From Aliidiomarina soli (GTDB lineage: Bacteria > Pseudomonadota > Gammaproteobacteria > Enterobacterales > Alteromonadaceae): 64,000 nt of DNA. The stretch covers positions 1 through 64,000 of the forward strand of contig NZ_PIPO01000001.1 of assembly GCF_003986975.1 (NCBI RefSeq). Direction: 5' to 3'. Of the stretch, positions 26,677 to 36,199 are shown piece by piece. Within the stretch, counting starts at the first letter, position 1. Each line of letters begins with the position of its first letter. The notes beneath the pieces were generated by a model. It saw only the letters and a list, made by a program, of their open reading frames with translations. It did not search any database and had not been told where the DNA came from. Position numbers and translations under genes: made by a program.

Positions 26677-28875
26677 TTAGAAGCGAACGCGCACGCCTGC
26701 ACCTATATTGGTGCCGGGCAGCGGAGCATAATCACGAATGAACGAATTATGTACATAGCCTAAACGATTGGTCAGGTTTTCCGCTTTAACGTAAAAGGCG
26801 ATATCCCGGGTGCCTGACAGCTGCGGATAAAAGTTCAGATAGGCACTAAGGACGCCAAAACCCTCTGTTTCCTCTTCATTGGCGGCCGTATCGCTTTGCT
26901 TCAGATAGTAGGTGTACGCTAACTTCGCGTCCCAGCTTGGCTGGGCGAAGGTTATATCTGCGCCAACTCGCTGAGCAGGGATACGGGGTACGTTACCACC
27001 GTCGCGAAGGCGGGCACGGGTGTAGTCTGAAAATGCACCGAACTTCCAGTTTTCATCTAACAGATAATGCGCAGACAGCTCGTAACCAAAGAGTTCAGCG
27101 TTCTCCTGAGTGTACTGATAGACCGCCAGGCCAGAAGTGTCGTGTTCGTGGTCATGACCATGATCATCGCCGTGGTCATGGTCGTCAGCAAAGTCACCCT
27201 CAAGATCGGCGCTTAAAATACCGGTGTTACGGGTATAAATGAAGTCATTAATGCGGTTGTAGAACAGGTTCGCATCGAAGTGCCATTTGACGCCATCATA
27301 GTGCATGCCAAGATCAAGGTTGGCTGAGCGCTCTTTGTCCAGCGCGTTGTCTGCATAGGCCAGGTGATATGCCTCGTGCCCATGATCGTGGTCATCCGCC
27401 CCTTCTTCGTCTTCAGCGTGTTCCTCGTGGATTTCATAAATGCCACCTACATCATAGGTGCGGGTAGCAAAATGTGCGCCGTTGGAAAATAGTTCACCAG
27501 CTTGAGGAGCGCGCTCGCTGTATGCAAGGTTGGCGGTAAGGCTGAGCATTTCATTGACCCGGTAATTAACACCTGCAGACCCACTCACTGGGGTGTAGTC
27601 CAGCTTCTCAATCGCGTCAGTGCTGAGCTCCACGTACTCGACGCGAGCACCAAGTTCGTAAGTAAGGTCGCCAAAGCGACGCTCTGTGAGCCAGAAAACA
27701 CCAGCAAGATCGGTGGAGGAGGCCGGGGTAAAGGCTTCTACTCCGTATGCATCGTAGTCTTCCTGCTTTAACTGAACGCCAAAGGCTCCACCCCAGCCCG
27801 CGATTTCAGCATAACGGGCAGTGATACGTGCTTCCGTCTGCTTTTTACTGAATGCTGATTCTACGTATTCGCCAGCAAGTTCTTCGTGGGTTAACTCGGT
27901 ATAACCCAAATTTGCATTAATCCGGTCGATACCACGCCATGGGTTGTCCAATTGGCCGAGGACCTGAACCCGGTCCTGGGTCATGCTAGCAATAACATTG
28001 TCATGGTCGTCGCCATGTTCGTCCGCATGCTCATCAGCATGGTCGTGATCATGTTCTTCGCCCTCGTCGTGGCTATGTCCTGGAATGCCATAGTCACGTT
28101 CGATGCGTCCGTAGCTGGCGCCGATAAAACCGCGGTTGCCAATAAAGCTGGCACCCAGGGTTGCCCCCATGTCGTCGGTGAAACTGTTTTCAATCAGCTC
28201 GCCTGTTTCGCCATCCGGGTTAGTAAAGCCTGGTACTCGATAGTCGTCTGAGTCCCGCTTGAAACCATCAATATGCATAACGAAAGGACCATTACCCTGA
28301 CGTAGCGAGGCACTGGCAGAGCGTTCATTTGCTGCGCTGCCTACACCAGCCGAAACTTGCCCTTCGGTGCCTTGTAGTTGCTGCCGTGGAATGCGGTTAT
28401 CAACCACGTTGACCACACCACCGCTTGCCCCACTTCCATAGAGTAACGTAGCCGGGCCGCGCAGGACTTCGATTTGTTCGGCGGTACTGGTTTCTGTAGA
28501 GACTGCATGGTCGGGTCCGCCACGAGAGACATCTCCGACATCCAGCCCGTTTTGCAGAATGCGCACACGGGGGCCGTCCAGCCCACGGATCACCGGACTA
28601 CTGGCCGTAGGGCTGTAATAGGTGCTTTGAACACCGGGTAAGTTGCGCAGTGTTTCGCCCAACGTAGGTGCCTGGACTTCGCGTAATGCGTCGCCGGCGA
28701 GTACGTAGACAGGCTGGGTCGATTCAATCGCTGTGCGGTCGAGCGGATTTGCTGTGATTACAATGCGCTCTAGAGCTTCATGACTATCAGACGCCTCGTC
28801 CTGAGCCAACGCGGCGGGACTGATTAATAAGGCGCTAACTAAAACATGGACCGGGTGCTTTTTTAACAACTTCAT
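26677..28875 (-). CDS. TonB-dependent receptor with His-rich loops, probable zinc importer
   Basis: A 732-residue outer-membrane receptor: signal peptide (1-24, ends ALAQ), a TonB-box-like segment near 35-42 (RIVITANP), plug domain roughly 45-165, and a 22-strand barrel ending in Phe. Three inserted segments are packed with His, Asp and Glu, at about residues 265-293, 482-503 and 562-576. Such metal-binding loops are known in ZnuD-type zinc receptors. A near-perfect Zur operator sits 57 bases upstream of the start. I infer zinc uptake repressed by Zur; nickel, cobalt or copper cannot be excluded from the loops alone. Single-gene unit with its own terminator. Confidence 0.88.
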   Translation of the reverse strand: MKLLKKHPVHVLVSALLISPAALAQDEASDSHEALERIVITANPLDRTAIESTQPVYVLAGDALREVQAPTLGETLRNLPGVQSTYYSPTASSPVIRGLDGPRVRILQNGLDVGDVSRGGPDHAVSTETSTAEQIEVLRGPATLLYGSGASGGVVNVVDNRIPRQQLQGTEGQVSAGVGSAANERSASASLRQGNGPFVMHIDGFKRDSDDYRVPGFTNPDGETGELIENSFTDDMGATLGASFIGNRGFIGASYGRIERDYGIPGHSHDEGEEHDHDHADEHADEHGDDHDNVIASMTQDRVQVLGQLDNPWRGIDRINANLGYTELTHEELAGEYVESAFSKKQTEARITARYAEIAGWGGAFGVQLKQEDYDAYGVEAFTPASSTDLAGVFWLTERRFGDLTYELGARVEYVELSTDAIEKLDYTPVSGSAGVNYRVNEMLSLTANLAYSERAPQAGELFSNGAHFATRTYDVGGIYEIHEEHAEDEEGADDHDHGHEAYHLAYADNALDKERSANLDLGMHYDGVKWHFDANLFYNRINDFIYTRNTGILSADLEGDFADDHDHGDDHGHDHEHDTSGLAVYQYTQENAELFGYELSAHYLLDENWKFGAFSDYTRARLRDGGNVPRIPAQRVGADITFAQPSWDAKLAYTYYLKQSDTAANEEETEGFGVLSAYLNFYPQLSGTRDIAFYVKAENLTNRLGYVHNSFIRDYAPLPGTNIGAGVRVRF

Positions 28876-28931
28876 CGTTTCACTCTCTATCTGGGGCTTT
28901 TATAAACTGATTTCGTAGCGGATTTTTCCGT

Positions 28932-28949
28932 GTGATAATATAACATTAC
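28932..28949. promoter_or_regulatory. Zur operator between the TonB receptor and the M28 peptidase
   Basis: GTGATAATATAAC at 28932-28944 is one base away from the palindromic Zur core GTTATANTATAAC, and the right flank ATTAC resembles the ATTTC of the E. coli consensus. It lies 57 bases upstream of the receptor ATG and about 100 bases upstream of the divergent peptidase. Zur with zinc should repress transcription here. No zur gene is in the window. Confidence 0.78.
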
Positions 28950-29048
28950 ATTTAAATGGGAGGCAGTGCAACCGATCATGGTGGTCTTTTGTTAAAGACG
29001 GTACACTGGGTGCATTCAGTTTTTTTAGCTATTAGGGACTCTCTAGTT

Positions 29049-30734
29049 ATGTTTCGAGCGAAGTTTATTGCAGCAGGTCTGTTAGCTGCCTCACTGACAG
29101 CCTGTGCCGGGTATAGCGGTGGCTATGCTAATTCGGCAGAACCACAAGCGCGCGAAGAAGCGGTGCGTGCGCATATGAAATTTCTGGCCGACGATCTGTT
29201 GGAAGGACGAGATACCGGAAGTCGCGGGCACGATATTGCTTCGGCGTATATTGCAGCTCATTTTGAGGCGCTTGGCTTAGCCGCTTATGGTGAGGATGAC
29301 TACTACCAGTGGATGCCGGCGCGGCAGACCCGTCTGGTCGCCAACAGTGCCAGTTTTGTGGTGCATAAAGAGGGCAATGAGATCGAGTTGGAGTATCCGA
29401 AAGCGTTCTTTACCGGGCCAAGCGCTGCCGCCACTGAACAGAGCATAACGGCCGAGATGGTATTTGTCGGCTACGGCCTGGTGTCTGACACTTTTGCGAT
29501 TGATGACTACGCAGGGCTGGATGTGGATGGAAAAATTGTGGTGATGCTAAATGGTCGCCCGGAGCATTTACCAAGTGAGGAAGCGGCGCATTTGAGCCGC
29601 CTGAAAACGGAACTGGCTGCAGACCGTGGGGCGGTGGGGATTGTTACCTTGCATACGCCAGAGCGTGAAGCTGTGCGGCCTTATGAAACATCGCTGATGT
29701 ACCTGAATGCGCCAAGTGTCCGTTGGTTAAACGAGGCTGGGGAAGTACAGGGGCATACCAGTATTGAAGGCAGTGCGTATCTGCATTACGAAGCGGCTGA
29801 TGTATTATTCGAAGGGGCTGCGCAAAGCTGGCAGGACGTCCTTGCTACGCTAGAGCAAAAAGAAAGCCCGCAGGGCTTCGCGCTGCCAGGACAGGCGACC
29901 TTAGCCCGGCAGTCAACGCATGAAGACTTGCAAAGTCCAAATGTGATTGCAGTGCTGGAAGGGTCCGATCCGGAGTTGAAAGATGAGTATGTAGTTTACA
30001 CCGCGCACTCTGACCACCTCGGTCTGGCCCGCGATATGAGTACCGATAATAAAGTCTTCAATGGTCTGCTGGATAACGCCTCGGGTGTAGCCATTATGCT
30101 CGAAACCGCGCGCATGTTTGCGGATGCGAAAGCACGGGGTGAGGGTCCGCGCCGTTCGGTGATGTTTGTCGCCCTGACGGCCGAAGAGAAAGGACTTTTA
30201 GGCGCCGATTACTTTGCCGAGAACCCGCCGGTACCAGCATCGCAGATGGTAGCCAACGTTAACCTGGATATGCCAGTGTTGCTGTACCCGTTTGCGGATG
30301 TTGTCGCCTTCGGCTCGGCTCACTCAAGTCTGGGTGATGTAGTTGAACGCGCGGCCGGCCGTTATGGGATTGAGTCCAGTCCTGATCCAATGCCTGAGCA
30401 GGCGATCTTTACCCGTTCTGACCACTACATGCTGGTCAAGCGCGGTATTCCAGCGGTTTTCCTGATGACTGGGTTTACTTCGCAGGATGAAGAGGAGGAC
30501 GGTGGTGCTGTGTGGGGCCAGTTTTTCGCTGAGCAATACCACAGACCAATGGATGACATCCCTAGTTTGACTGAAGCTTACGGAGAAATCCGTTACGACT
30601 TTGGCGCGCTATTCGCGCAGATTAACTACGCGATTGGCGAGGAGATCGCCAATACGTCGGAGCGCCCGTACTGGCTTGATGACAGCTATTTCGGTAATTT
30701 ATTCCGTGATGACGACCAGCGTCAGCGCCACTAG
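29049..30734 (+). CDS. M28-family metallopeptidase lipoprotein
   Basis: A 561-residue exported protein with lipobox LTAC (Cys19). An inserted PA-like domain covers about residues 130-260 (VFVGYGLV...DYAGLDVDGKIVVML). The M28 zinc-peptidase core follows, with metal and catalytic motifs AHSDHLG, NGLLDNASGVA, TAEEKGLLGADYF, NLDMP and a late RSDHYML. Relatives remove N-terminal residues from peptides in the periplasm. The ATG at 29049 begins a proper signal peptide; an upstream in-frame start at 28956 does not. Its promoter region shares the gap with the Zur operator, so zinc control is possible but less certain than for the receptor. Confidence 0.87.
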   Translation: MFRAKFIAAGLLAASLTACAGYSGGYANSAEPQAREEAVRAHMKFLADDLLEGRDTGSRGHDIASAYIAAHFEALGLAAYGEDDYYQWMPARQTRLVANSASFVVHKEGNEIELEYPKAFFTGPSAAATEQSITAEMVFVGYGLVSDTFAIDDYAGLDVDGKIVVMLNGRPEHLPSEEAAHLSRLKTELAADRGAVGIVTLHTPEREAVRPYETSLMYLNAPSVRWLNEAGEVQGHTSIEGSAYLHYEAADVLFEGAAQSWQDVLATLEQKESPQGFALPGQATLARQSTHEDLQSPNVIAVLEGSDPELKDEYVVYTAHSDHLGLARDMSTDNKVFNGLLDNASGVAIMLETARMFADAKARGEGPRRSVMFVALTAEEKGLLGADYFAENPPVPASQMVANVNLDMPVLLYPFADVVAFGSAHSSLGDVVERAAGRYGIESSPDPMPEQAIFTRSDHYMLVKRGIPAVFLMTGFTSQDEEEDGGAVWGQFFAEQYHRPMDDIPSLTEAYGEIRYDFGALFAQINYAIGEEIANTSERPYWLDDSYFGNLFRDDDQRQRH

Positions 30735-30747
30735 GAGTCTGCTGTCG

Positions 30748-31338
30748 GTGAAAGCGGTCCATTCGATTCTTGCTTGCTGTCTGCTGTGCTGGGCCTGGTT
30801 GCCCGGCACAGCAGCGGCCGCTCAACCGGCGGCCGGGCTCGCTCTTGAAGTTCAGGGGCTGCAATCCAGATATACCGATATTGCCGCCGAGGGCGACTGG
30901 ATTGCTGACGATAAGTTTAATGAAGTTGGTCTGGCACTGCGTTGGCAATGGCACAACGACTGGTTAGTGGAAGCTACGCTCAGTCGTGGTGGCCAGTTGC
31001 GTTATCTGCGTGAAACGGGTAGCAACGACGATGGAGCGACTGAGTACGAAACCCGCCAGGGACGAACTTACGGGTGGTCAGTTGGCGCTGGCAAACGCTT
31101 CTGGGTCAGTGAATACTTCTCCTGGGTGACTACGGTTGGCTATATGCAACGCGGGATCCGCAGTCCGGATTTTTCTGAGCCGACGCTGAACTCATCGCGA
31201 ACGGTCGAGCACAACGCTATGCTCGGGATAAAAGCAGAGTACAGAGTGTTGCAACGACTCTCCGTATCGCTCAATTTCAACCTGCTCAGCTCTGGTGAAC
31301 GGCAGCAGGGTTTAGGTATTGCCTACTACTTCTTCTAA
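30748..31338 (+). CDS. Predicted outer-membrane beta-barrel protein
   Basis: A 196-residue protein with a signal peptide ending near TAAAAQ, then alternating amphipathic strands and a terminal AYYFF, as in small OmpA/OmpW-like eight-strand barrels. The family is not recognised. I place the start at GTG 30748, 13 bases after the M28 stop and behind AGGAG at 30733-30737, because that codon begins a clean signal peptide (VKAVHSILACCLL read from Met). It is probably cotranscribed with the M28 peptidase. No ligand can be named. Confidence 0.62.
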   Translation: MKAVHSILACCLLCWAWLPGTAAAAQPAAGLALEVQGLQSRYTDIAAEGDWIADDKFNEVGLALRWQWHNDWLVEATLSRGGQLRYLRETGSNDDGATEYETRQGRTYGWSVGAGKRFWVSEYFSWVTTVGYMQRGIRSPDFSEPTLNSSRTVEHNAMLGIKAEYRVLQRLSVSLNFNLLSSGERQQGLGIAYYFF

Positions 31339-31370
31339 GTCTTATTTTTAGTTTTTACAAGGACGCAGTT

Positions 31371-31793
31371 ATGACCGACTCCTTTACATTGGATCCGCGC
31401 TTGCAGCGTGATTGCCGGGTGGTCGCTGAGCTGCCGTTGTCTACCGTATTGCTGATGAATGATACGCACTACCCGTGGTGCATTCTGGTGCCGCGGCGCG
31501 CTGATATTCGTGAGTTGTATCAACTCAGCGAAGCCGACTATGGGCAACTGCAACTTGAGTCGAGAACCTTAGGTCGCGCATTGATGGATGCCTTTCAGGG
31601 CGATAAGCTGAATGTGGCGGCGCTGGGCAACGTGGTTGCACAGCTGCATATCCATCATATTGTGCGTTACACGGAGGACCCGGCGTGGCCTGATCCGGTA
31701 TGGGGTAAGTACCCGGCGAAACCTTACACTGACGACGAAGCAGATAAACTGGTAGAGCGGATCCGCCAGGCGTTGCAACTCACCAGCCAGTAA
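31371..31793 (+). CDS. HIT-family protein
   Basis: A 140-residue HIT-domain protein of the Ap4A hydrolase/nucleotide hydrolase superfamily. The active-site run reads A-Q-L-H-I-H-H-I, so the nucleophilic His is retained, while the first His of the canonical H-x-H-x-H is replaced by Gln, as is common in this proteobacterial subgroup. NVAALGNVV before it and ILVPRR further upstream are typical. The substrate is probably a nucleotide or dinucleoside polyphosphate. AAGGA precedes the ATG. It is convergent with fldB, eight bases apart. Confidence 0.88.
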   Translation: MTDSFTLDPRLQRDCRVVAELPLSTVLLMNDTHYPWCILVPRRADIRELYQLSEADYGQLQLESRTLGRALMDAFQGDKLNVAALGNVVAQLHIHHIVRYTEDPAWPDPVWGKYPAKPYTDDEADKLVERIRQALQLTSQ

Positions 31794-31801
31794 AATAACG
31801 G

Positions 31802-32326
31802 TTAGATACTGTCCGCAATTTCATTCAGTACCTGAGTTGACCAGTCGGCAATGCGCTGGTCGCTTAATTCATACTGGCAATCTTCATCCAAAGCCAGCCC
31901 AACAAAATGTGACTGGTCGCTATTCAGTGCTTTAGAGGCGATAAAGTCGTAGCCCTGGTTCGGCCAGAAGCCAATCCGGGTAATGTCGGGCGCAGCAATA
32001 TGCTCGTGCAGCATGCCAAGCGCGTCCTGAAACCACTCGGCGTAGCCGTTCTGGTCGCCCATACCAAACAAAGCAATGGTTTTGCCGCTCAGATCCAGTT
32101 CGCCGACGTCACTCCACTGACTTTCCCAGTCTTCCTGAAGCTCGCCAAAGTCCCAGGTTGAGATACCGAAAATAAGAATATCGTACTCAGCGGTCAGGGC
32201 CAGCGGTTCGTCCTTGATGTTATGCAGATTGACGATGTCATCGCCAATGAAATCGCGGATTTTTTCCGCTGCGATTTCGGTGTAGCAGGTCGTTGACCCG
32301 TAAAACAATCCGATTTTAAAACTCAT
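31802..32326 (-). CDS. fldB: Flavodoxin FldB
   Basis: A 174-residue long-chain flavodoxin that carries electrons on FMN. The phosphate loop is FYGSTTCYTE (residues 8-17), and the FMN-stacking region is STWDFGELQEDW, with the second aromatic loop at FGMGDQNGYAEWF. The SxxCYTE loop, the LNEIADS tail and the conserved ALGMLHEH and SKALNSDQ regions match FldB and not FldA. The gene is single and has GAGG before the ATG. In E. coli fldB belongs to the SoxRS regulon; no SoxS box was checked here. Confidence 0.93.
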   Translation of the reverse strand: MSFKIGLFYGSTTCYTEIAAEKIRDFIGDDIVNLHNIKDEPLALTAEYDILIFGISTWDFGELQEDWESQWSDVGELDLSGKTIALFGMGDQNGYAEWFQDALGMLHEHIAAPDITRIGFWPNQGYDFIASKALNSDQSHFVGLALDEDCQYELSDQRIADWSTQVLNEIADSI

Positions 32327-32412
32327 GCTGACCTCGGTACTGACAGGGCTTGGGTTGATAGGCTTGGGTTACTCGGCGTAGTTTAACAAACTTTCTGCTG
32401 CAGAGGCGATGG

Positions 32413-32441
32413 ATGACAGCCTGTTTTCGACTGCGTATACT
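32413..32441 (+). promoter_or_regulatory. Sigma70 promoter for yfcL
   Basis: ATGACA at 32413-32418 and TATACT at 32436-32441 are separated by exactly 17 bases, a near-consensus sigma70 promoter. The yfcL start codon lies 65 bases downstream of the -10 box. Confidence 0.7.
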
Positions 32442-32505
32442 GGCGCCACGTTCGATGCAGCCTGAAAGCTGCCCGCGCAATGCTTAACATAGGAACGCAG
32501 TAGCC

Positions 32506-32811
32506 ATGAGCCAAGCCTTACCAGAATCTAATGCACGAAACCTGGATGAACTTTTAGAGCAAATTGAACCCGTTTTTGACGATGTGGTGATAGACGGCAG
32601 CGACGATGAATTGTTTGCCAGCGGCTATTTGCGTGGTCACTTCGATTTGGTGGCGGCGCAACTGAGCTTGCAGGGTGAACAACAAGGCGACTCGTTATGG
32701 CCTGCACTGGAGAAAGCAATTGCCGATGCCAGTCACGAGCTGACACCAGCGGATCAGATTCACGTCGAAAATCTCTATCTCAAGCTGCGCGCTCGCGCAG
32801 GACTTGCCTGA
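32506..32811 (+). CDS. yfcL: YfcL family protein
   Basis: A 101-residue, acidic, helical protein of the YfcL family; its function is unknown. The segment ELFASGYLRGHFDLVAAQL is the best conserved part. The gene sits beside mnmC and fabB, as in enterobacteria, which supports the name. Its 3' end overlaps the 3' end of convergent mnmC by 37 bases. It has a good promoter and an AGGA site. Confidence 0.85.
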   Translation: MSQALPESNARNLDELLEQIEPVFDDVVIDGSDDELFASGYLRGHFDLVAAQLSLQGEQQGDSLWPALEKAIADASHELTPADQIHVENLYLKLRARAGLA

Positions 32812-34697
32812 GCCCGATGCAGTAAGCGGTTACTGTCAATAGCGCGTTGAACGCGGTTAGTCGTGGCGCCCGGCAGGCCAAAGATACGGTCAACCAAATG
32901 GCGCGCGCACCAGGGCGCGCTAGTAAAGCCGCGCGAACCTAATCCGCCGAGTACCCAGACCCCGGGTGGTGCGTAGGGCAGCGGGCCGACCAGCGGCAGG
33001 TGATCGGCAGTGGTGGCGCGAACACTGGCTCGCGCTGCAACACAGTCACTCTCGGTTATCGCTAAAGGTAAATAACGTTCGCTTAGAGCAATGTTTTCCG
33101 CATCGTGATCCGCGTGCGGTTGGTAGTCTGTTTCGCCGCTGGCTAATTTGGTGAAGGTAGCGCCGAGGCAATGTTGCCCTGAATCCGCAGGGGTCAGGTA
33201 GCCTTTGTGGCAAATCACGGCTTTTAGTGGGGCCGTCGCGACCGTTGCCTTGATCTGGGTAACCTGTCCGGCGGCGGGTCTGATATCAAGTTGATTGTCG
33301 TTTAATTGCTGAAGGTTAGCCCCGCTCGCCCAGATCACCTGGTCAGCGTGCATAGTGCCTTGACTGGTTTCGATGGAAAATCCAGCCTGCTGTTTTTCAA
33401 CATGCTCTACCCGGGTATTCAGGTGCAATTCGTCGACGGCTTCAGAAATAAGCTGTTCGACCAGGCGGGCAGGGTTGAGCCAACCAGCCGAGGGCAGCCA
33501 GAGCCCACCGTGGCAGCATTGTATGCCACTGATAGCAGACGCCTGAGTGGCATCCACCAGGGTAGCGAAGTCGGCGGGATAATAGCTACGTTGCATACTA
33601 TGGTGCTGGCGGGTTGCCATTTTATCATTGAAGGCAAGCTGCAGTACGCCGCTCCAGTGGCATAACGAGGGTGCATGCTGTTGATAAAACTGGCGTGCGT
33701 ACACAAATGCCTGGGTGTAGAACTCAGTGGTCGGGGTAAAGTCCGCCTGCAGTAACGGATAGACCGCCCCCTGGGCATTGCCGGATGCGCCTGCAGCCAG
33801 GGTGGTGTCCTGGCACAACAGAATAATTTTAAGACTGTCTTTGTCGCCGCGGCCGAACCGTTGGCGGTATGCTTTAAGCTGCTGAACCATGCTTGCTGCG
33901 GCGATACCACCACCGATAACGGCGATGGTTTGCGGCGCTGATTTTTTTTGTACTGCCCGCGGTTTTGGCGACTGAGGTTGCACCCGACTGCCAACCAGCA
34001 TTTCCCGTTTATGGCCGAATCCTTTCTGTTTGCGCATTGCAAAGCCCGCATCCTGCAAGCCTCGGCGGACCTGGCCGACTGACGTGAAGGTAGCCAGTGT
34101 ACAGGTGTCCGCGGCGGCCGCCGCCATTGCCTGATACAAGTCGGGTTGCCACATTTGTGGGTTTTTACTGGGCGCAAACCCGTCCAGATACCAGGCGTTG
34201 ACCACCTTCGGATTCGCAACCTGCCAGGCTGGCAGGGCGTCCAGGATTTCACCGAAATGCAAATCCAGGGTAATACGCGGGTGTAAATTCAGTCGGTGAC
34301 AGCCTCTGACCAGCGGCGGGTAGCAGGCAACGAGTTGCTCTACCAGGGTTCGCAGTTGCGGCCAATGTTGCAATGCCTGGCGGATGCTGGCGCTGGTCAT
34401 GGGGTAACGTTCGAAGCTGACTAAATGCAAATGAGCATCGGCTGGCGCATGGCGTAAAAACTCAAAGGCGGTCAGCAGCATATTGAGGCCGCTGCCAAAA
34501 CCAGTTTCGGCGACCACGAACGGTGTGCTGGCGGGCAGATTGCGAAAACGTTCCGGTAGCCGGTTGCCTTGCAGGAAAACGTAATGACTTTCGGCCAGAC
34601 CATCTTGATTGGAAAAATAAATATCATCAAAGAGATCGGATATTGGCATGCCTGATTGATTGAAATGGATGGCGGCAGGCTGAATAGAATGACTCAA
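32775..34697 (-). CDS. mnmC: Bifunctional tRNA mnm5s2U biosynthesis protein
   Basis: A 640-residue fusion that finishes mnm5s2U34 in tRNA. The N-terminal MnmC2 domain (about 1-240) is an SAM-dependent methyltransferase with ETGFGSGLN and the DGFAPSKNPQMW region. The C-terminal MnmC1 domain (about 255-640) is an FAD-dependent oxidase that removes the carboxymethyl group, with the dinucleotide motif VIGGGIAAAS and a late GLGSRGFTSAPW. I place the start at a TTG codon (34697), behind AGGGG, because it gives (M)SHSIQPAAIHF, the family N-terminus; ATG starts further upstream add unrelated residues. MnmC needs the product of MnmE-MnmG as substrate. Confidence 0.93.
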   Translation of the reverse strand: MSHSIQPAAIHFNQSGMPISDLFDDIYFSNQDGLAESHYVFLQGNRLPERFRNLPASTPFVVAETGFGSGLNMLLTAFEFLRHAPADAHLHLVSFERYPMTSASIRQALQHWPQLRTLVEQLVACYPPLVRGCHRLNLHPRITLDLHFGEILDALPAWQVANPKVVNAWYLDGFAPSKNPQMWQPDLYQAMAAAAADTCTLATFTSVGQVRRGLQDAGFAMRKQKGFGHKREMLVGSRVQPQSPKPRAVQKKSAPQTIAVIGGGIAAASMVQQLKAYRQRFGRGDKDSLKIILLCQDTTLAAGASGNAQGAVYPLLQADFTPTTEFYTQAFVYARQFYQQHAPSLCHWSGVLQLAFNDKMATRQHHSMQRSYYPADFATLVDATQASAISGIQCCHGGLWLPSAGWLNPARLVEQLISEAVDELHLNTRVEHVEKQQAGFSIETSQGTMHADQVIWASGANLQQLNDNQLDIRPAAGQVTQIKATVATAPLKAVICHKGYLTPADSGQHCLGATFTKLASGETDYQPHADHDAENIALSERYLPLAITESDCVAARASVRATTADHLPLVGPLPYAPPGVWVLGGLGSRGFTSAPWCARHLVDRIFGLPGATTNRVQRAIDSNRLLHRAQASPARARSLR

Positions 34698-34802
34698 AAT
34701 ATAGCCCCTGCGGTTAGGCGAAAATCCAGTAAATGTCAGCGTTACAGAAACGCAGAAGACAGCGTCGGAAAGCTCAGCTAAGCTGACCACTCAACGCGAC
34801 CA

Positions 34803-34831
34803 TTTTCGTTTGCTACTGAACGCGCTATGAT
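34803..34831 (+). promoter_or_regulatory. Possible fabB promoter
   Basis: TTTTCG (34803-34808) and TATGAT (34826-34831) are 17 bases apart and 30 bases from the fabB start. The -10 is good and the -35 weak. FabR or FadR control cannot be judged by eye. Confidence 0.45.
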
Positions 34832-34860
34832 ACCGACAAATTGTAAGATAGGACAATAGA

Positions 34861-36075
34861 ATGAGACGTGCAGTTATTACTGGCCTTGGTGTGGTATCAA
34901 GCATTGGTAACAACCAAGAAGAAGTTCTTGAATCATTGAGAACAGGCCGCTCGGGCATTACCCGCTCGGAAAGCTTTGCTGAAATGGGCTTACGTTGTCA
35001 GGTTTGGGGCGACGTGAAACTGGATGTGAACGAACTTATTGACCGCAAAGCTAAGCGGTTTATGGGTGATGCCGCAGCTTATGCATACATTGCGCTGGAG
35101 CAGGCATTAGCCGATGCTGGCTTAAGCGATGAAGAGATTTCCAATGAGCGAACCGGTTTAGTGGTTGGTTCAGGTGGCGCCTCCGGCGAGCACCAGGTTG
35201 GAGCCGCGGATATTCTTCGCGAAAAAGGCGTTAAGCGTGTAGGCCCTTACATGGTGCCACGCTGCATGGCGTCATCGACCTCGGCATGTCTGGCGACACC
35301 GAAAAAAATTAAAGGTGTTAACTACTCGATTAGTTCAGCCTGTGCGACCAGTGCTCACTGCATTGGCCACGCGCTGGAGCTTATTCAGTTAGGTAAACAG
35401 GATCGTGTTTTCGCCGGTGGTGGTGAAGAGTTGCACTGGACGCTGGGTATGGAGTTCGACGCGATGGGTGCGTTGAGTACGAAGTACAATGACACCCCTG
35501 AAAAAGCATCGCGAACCTACGACAAAAGCCGTGATGGGTTTGTTCCTGCGGGTGGTGGCGGCATTCTGGTGGTTGAAGAGCTTGAAACTGCGCTGGCGCG
35601 TGGGGCAAAGATTTACGCTGAGATCGTGGGTTATGGTGCTACCTCCGATGGTTACGACATGGTCGCCCCGTCAGGTGAAGGCGCTGTGCGTTGTATGAAA
35701 ATGGCAATGCAGGACTTAGATGCGCCAGTTGATTACGTAAACACCCATGGTACCAGTACGCCGGTAGGTGACGTTAAAGAGCTGGAAGCGATTCGCCAGG
35801 TTTTCGGTGACAAGACACCAATGCTGAGTGCAACCAAAGCAATGACCGGCCACTCGTTAGGTGCGGCTGGCGTGCATGAAGCGATTTTCTCGTTGTTAAT
35901 GATGCGTGATGGCTTTGTTGCCCCGTCAATTAATATTGACGAGCTGGACGACGAAGCGGCTGGCATGGACATTGTGCGCGAAAGCAAAGCGGCTGACCTG
36001 AACCTGGTTATGTCAAACAGCTTCGGTTTCGGCGGCACTAATGCAAGTCTGGTATTTCGCAAATTTACCAGCTAA
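34861..36075 (+). CDS. fabB: 3-oxoacyl-ACP synthase I
   Basis: A 404-residue beta-ketoacyl-ACP synthase that extends fatty acyl chains and is needed for unsaturated fatty acids. The Cys-His-His triad is Cys161 ([11 protein letters not shown]), His296 ([11 protein letters not shown]) and His331 (TGHSLGAAG). The C-terminal [15 protein letters not shown] closes the thiolase fold. The start [16 protein letters not shown] is typical of FabB and not FabF. With fabV upstream in the window, two steps of the elongation cycle are encoded here. A terminator follows. Confidence 0.95.
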   Translation: MRRAVITGLGVVSSIGNNQEEVLESLRTGRSGITRSESFAEMGLRCQVWGDVKLDVNELIDRKAKRFMGDAAAYAYIALEQALADAGLSDEEISNERTGLVVGSGGASGEHQVGAADILREKGVKRVGPYMVPRCMASSTSACLATPKKIKGVNYSISSACATSAHCIGHALELIQLGKQDRVFAGGGEELHWTLGMEFDAMGALSTKYNDTPEKASRTYDKSRDGFVPAGGGGILVVEELETALARGAKIYAEIVGYGATSDGYDMVAPSGEGAVRCMKMAMQDLDAPVDYVNTHGTSTPVGDVKELEAIRQVFGDKTPMLSATKAMTGHSLGAAGVHEAIFSLLMMRDGFVAPSINIDELDDEAAGMDIVRESKAADLNLVMSNSFGFGGTNASLVFRKFTS

Positions 36076-36124
36076 GCGTGACCGCTGGAATTTAACAGCT
36101 AATTAAGACGATTTTTTATATAGT

Positions 36125-36152
36125 AAAAGGGCAGCCATGGCTGCCTTTTTTT
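36125..36152 (+). terminator. fabB terminator
   Basis: AAAAGGGCAGCC and GGCTGCCTTTTTTT form a palindrome centred on CCATGG with a T run, 50 bases after fabB. pdxB begins 48 bases later. Confidence 0.82.
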
Positions 36153-36199
36153 GTGAACTCAGGTGCAGCGCTAACGATGGGGAGTATCGAACGGTCATT

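Noticed and set aside
31371-31793. HIT protein as inactive because the first His of the motif is missing
   Set aside because: Q-L-H-I-H is common in this subgroup and keeps the nucleophilic His.
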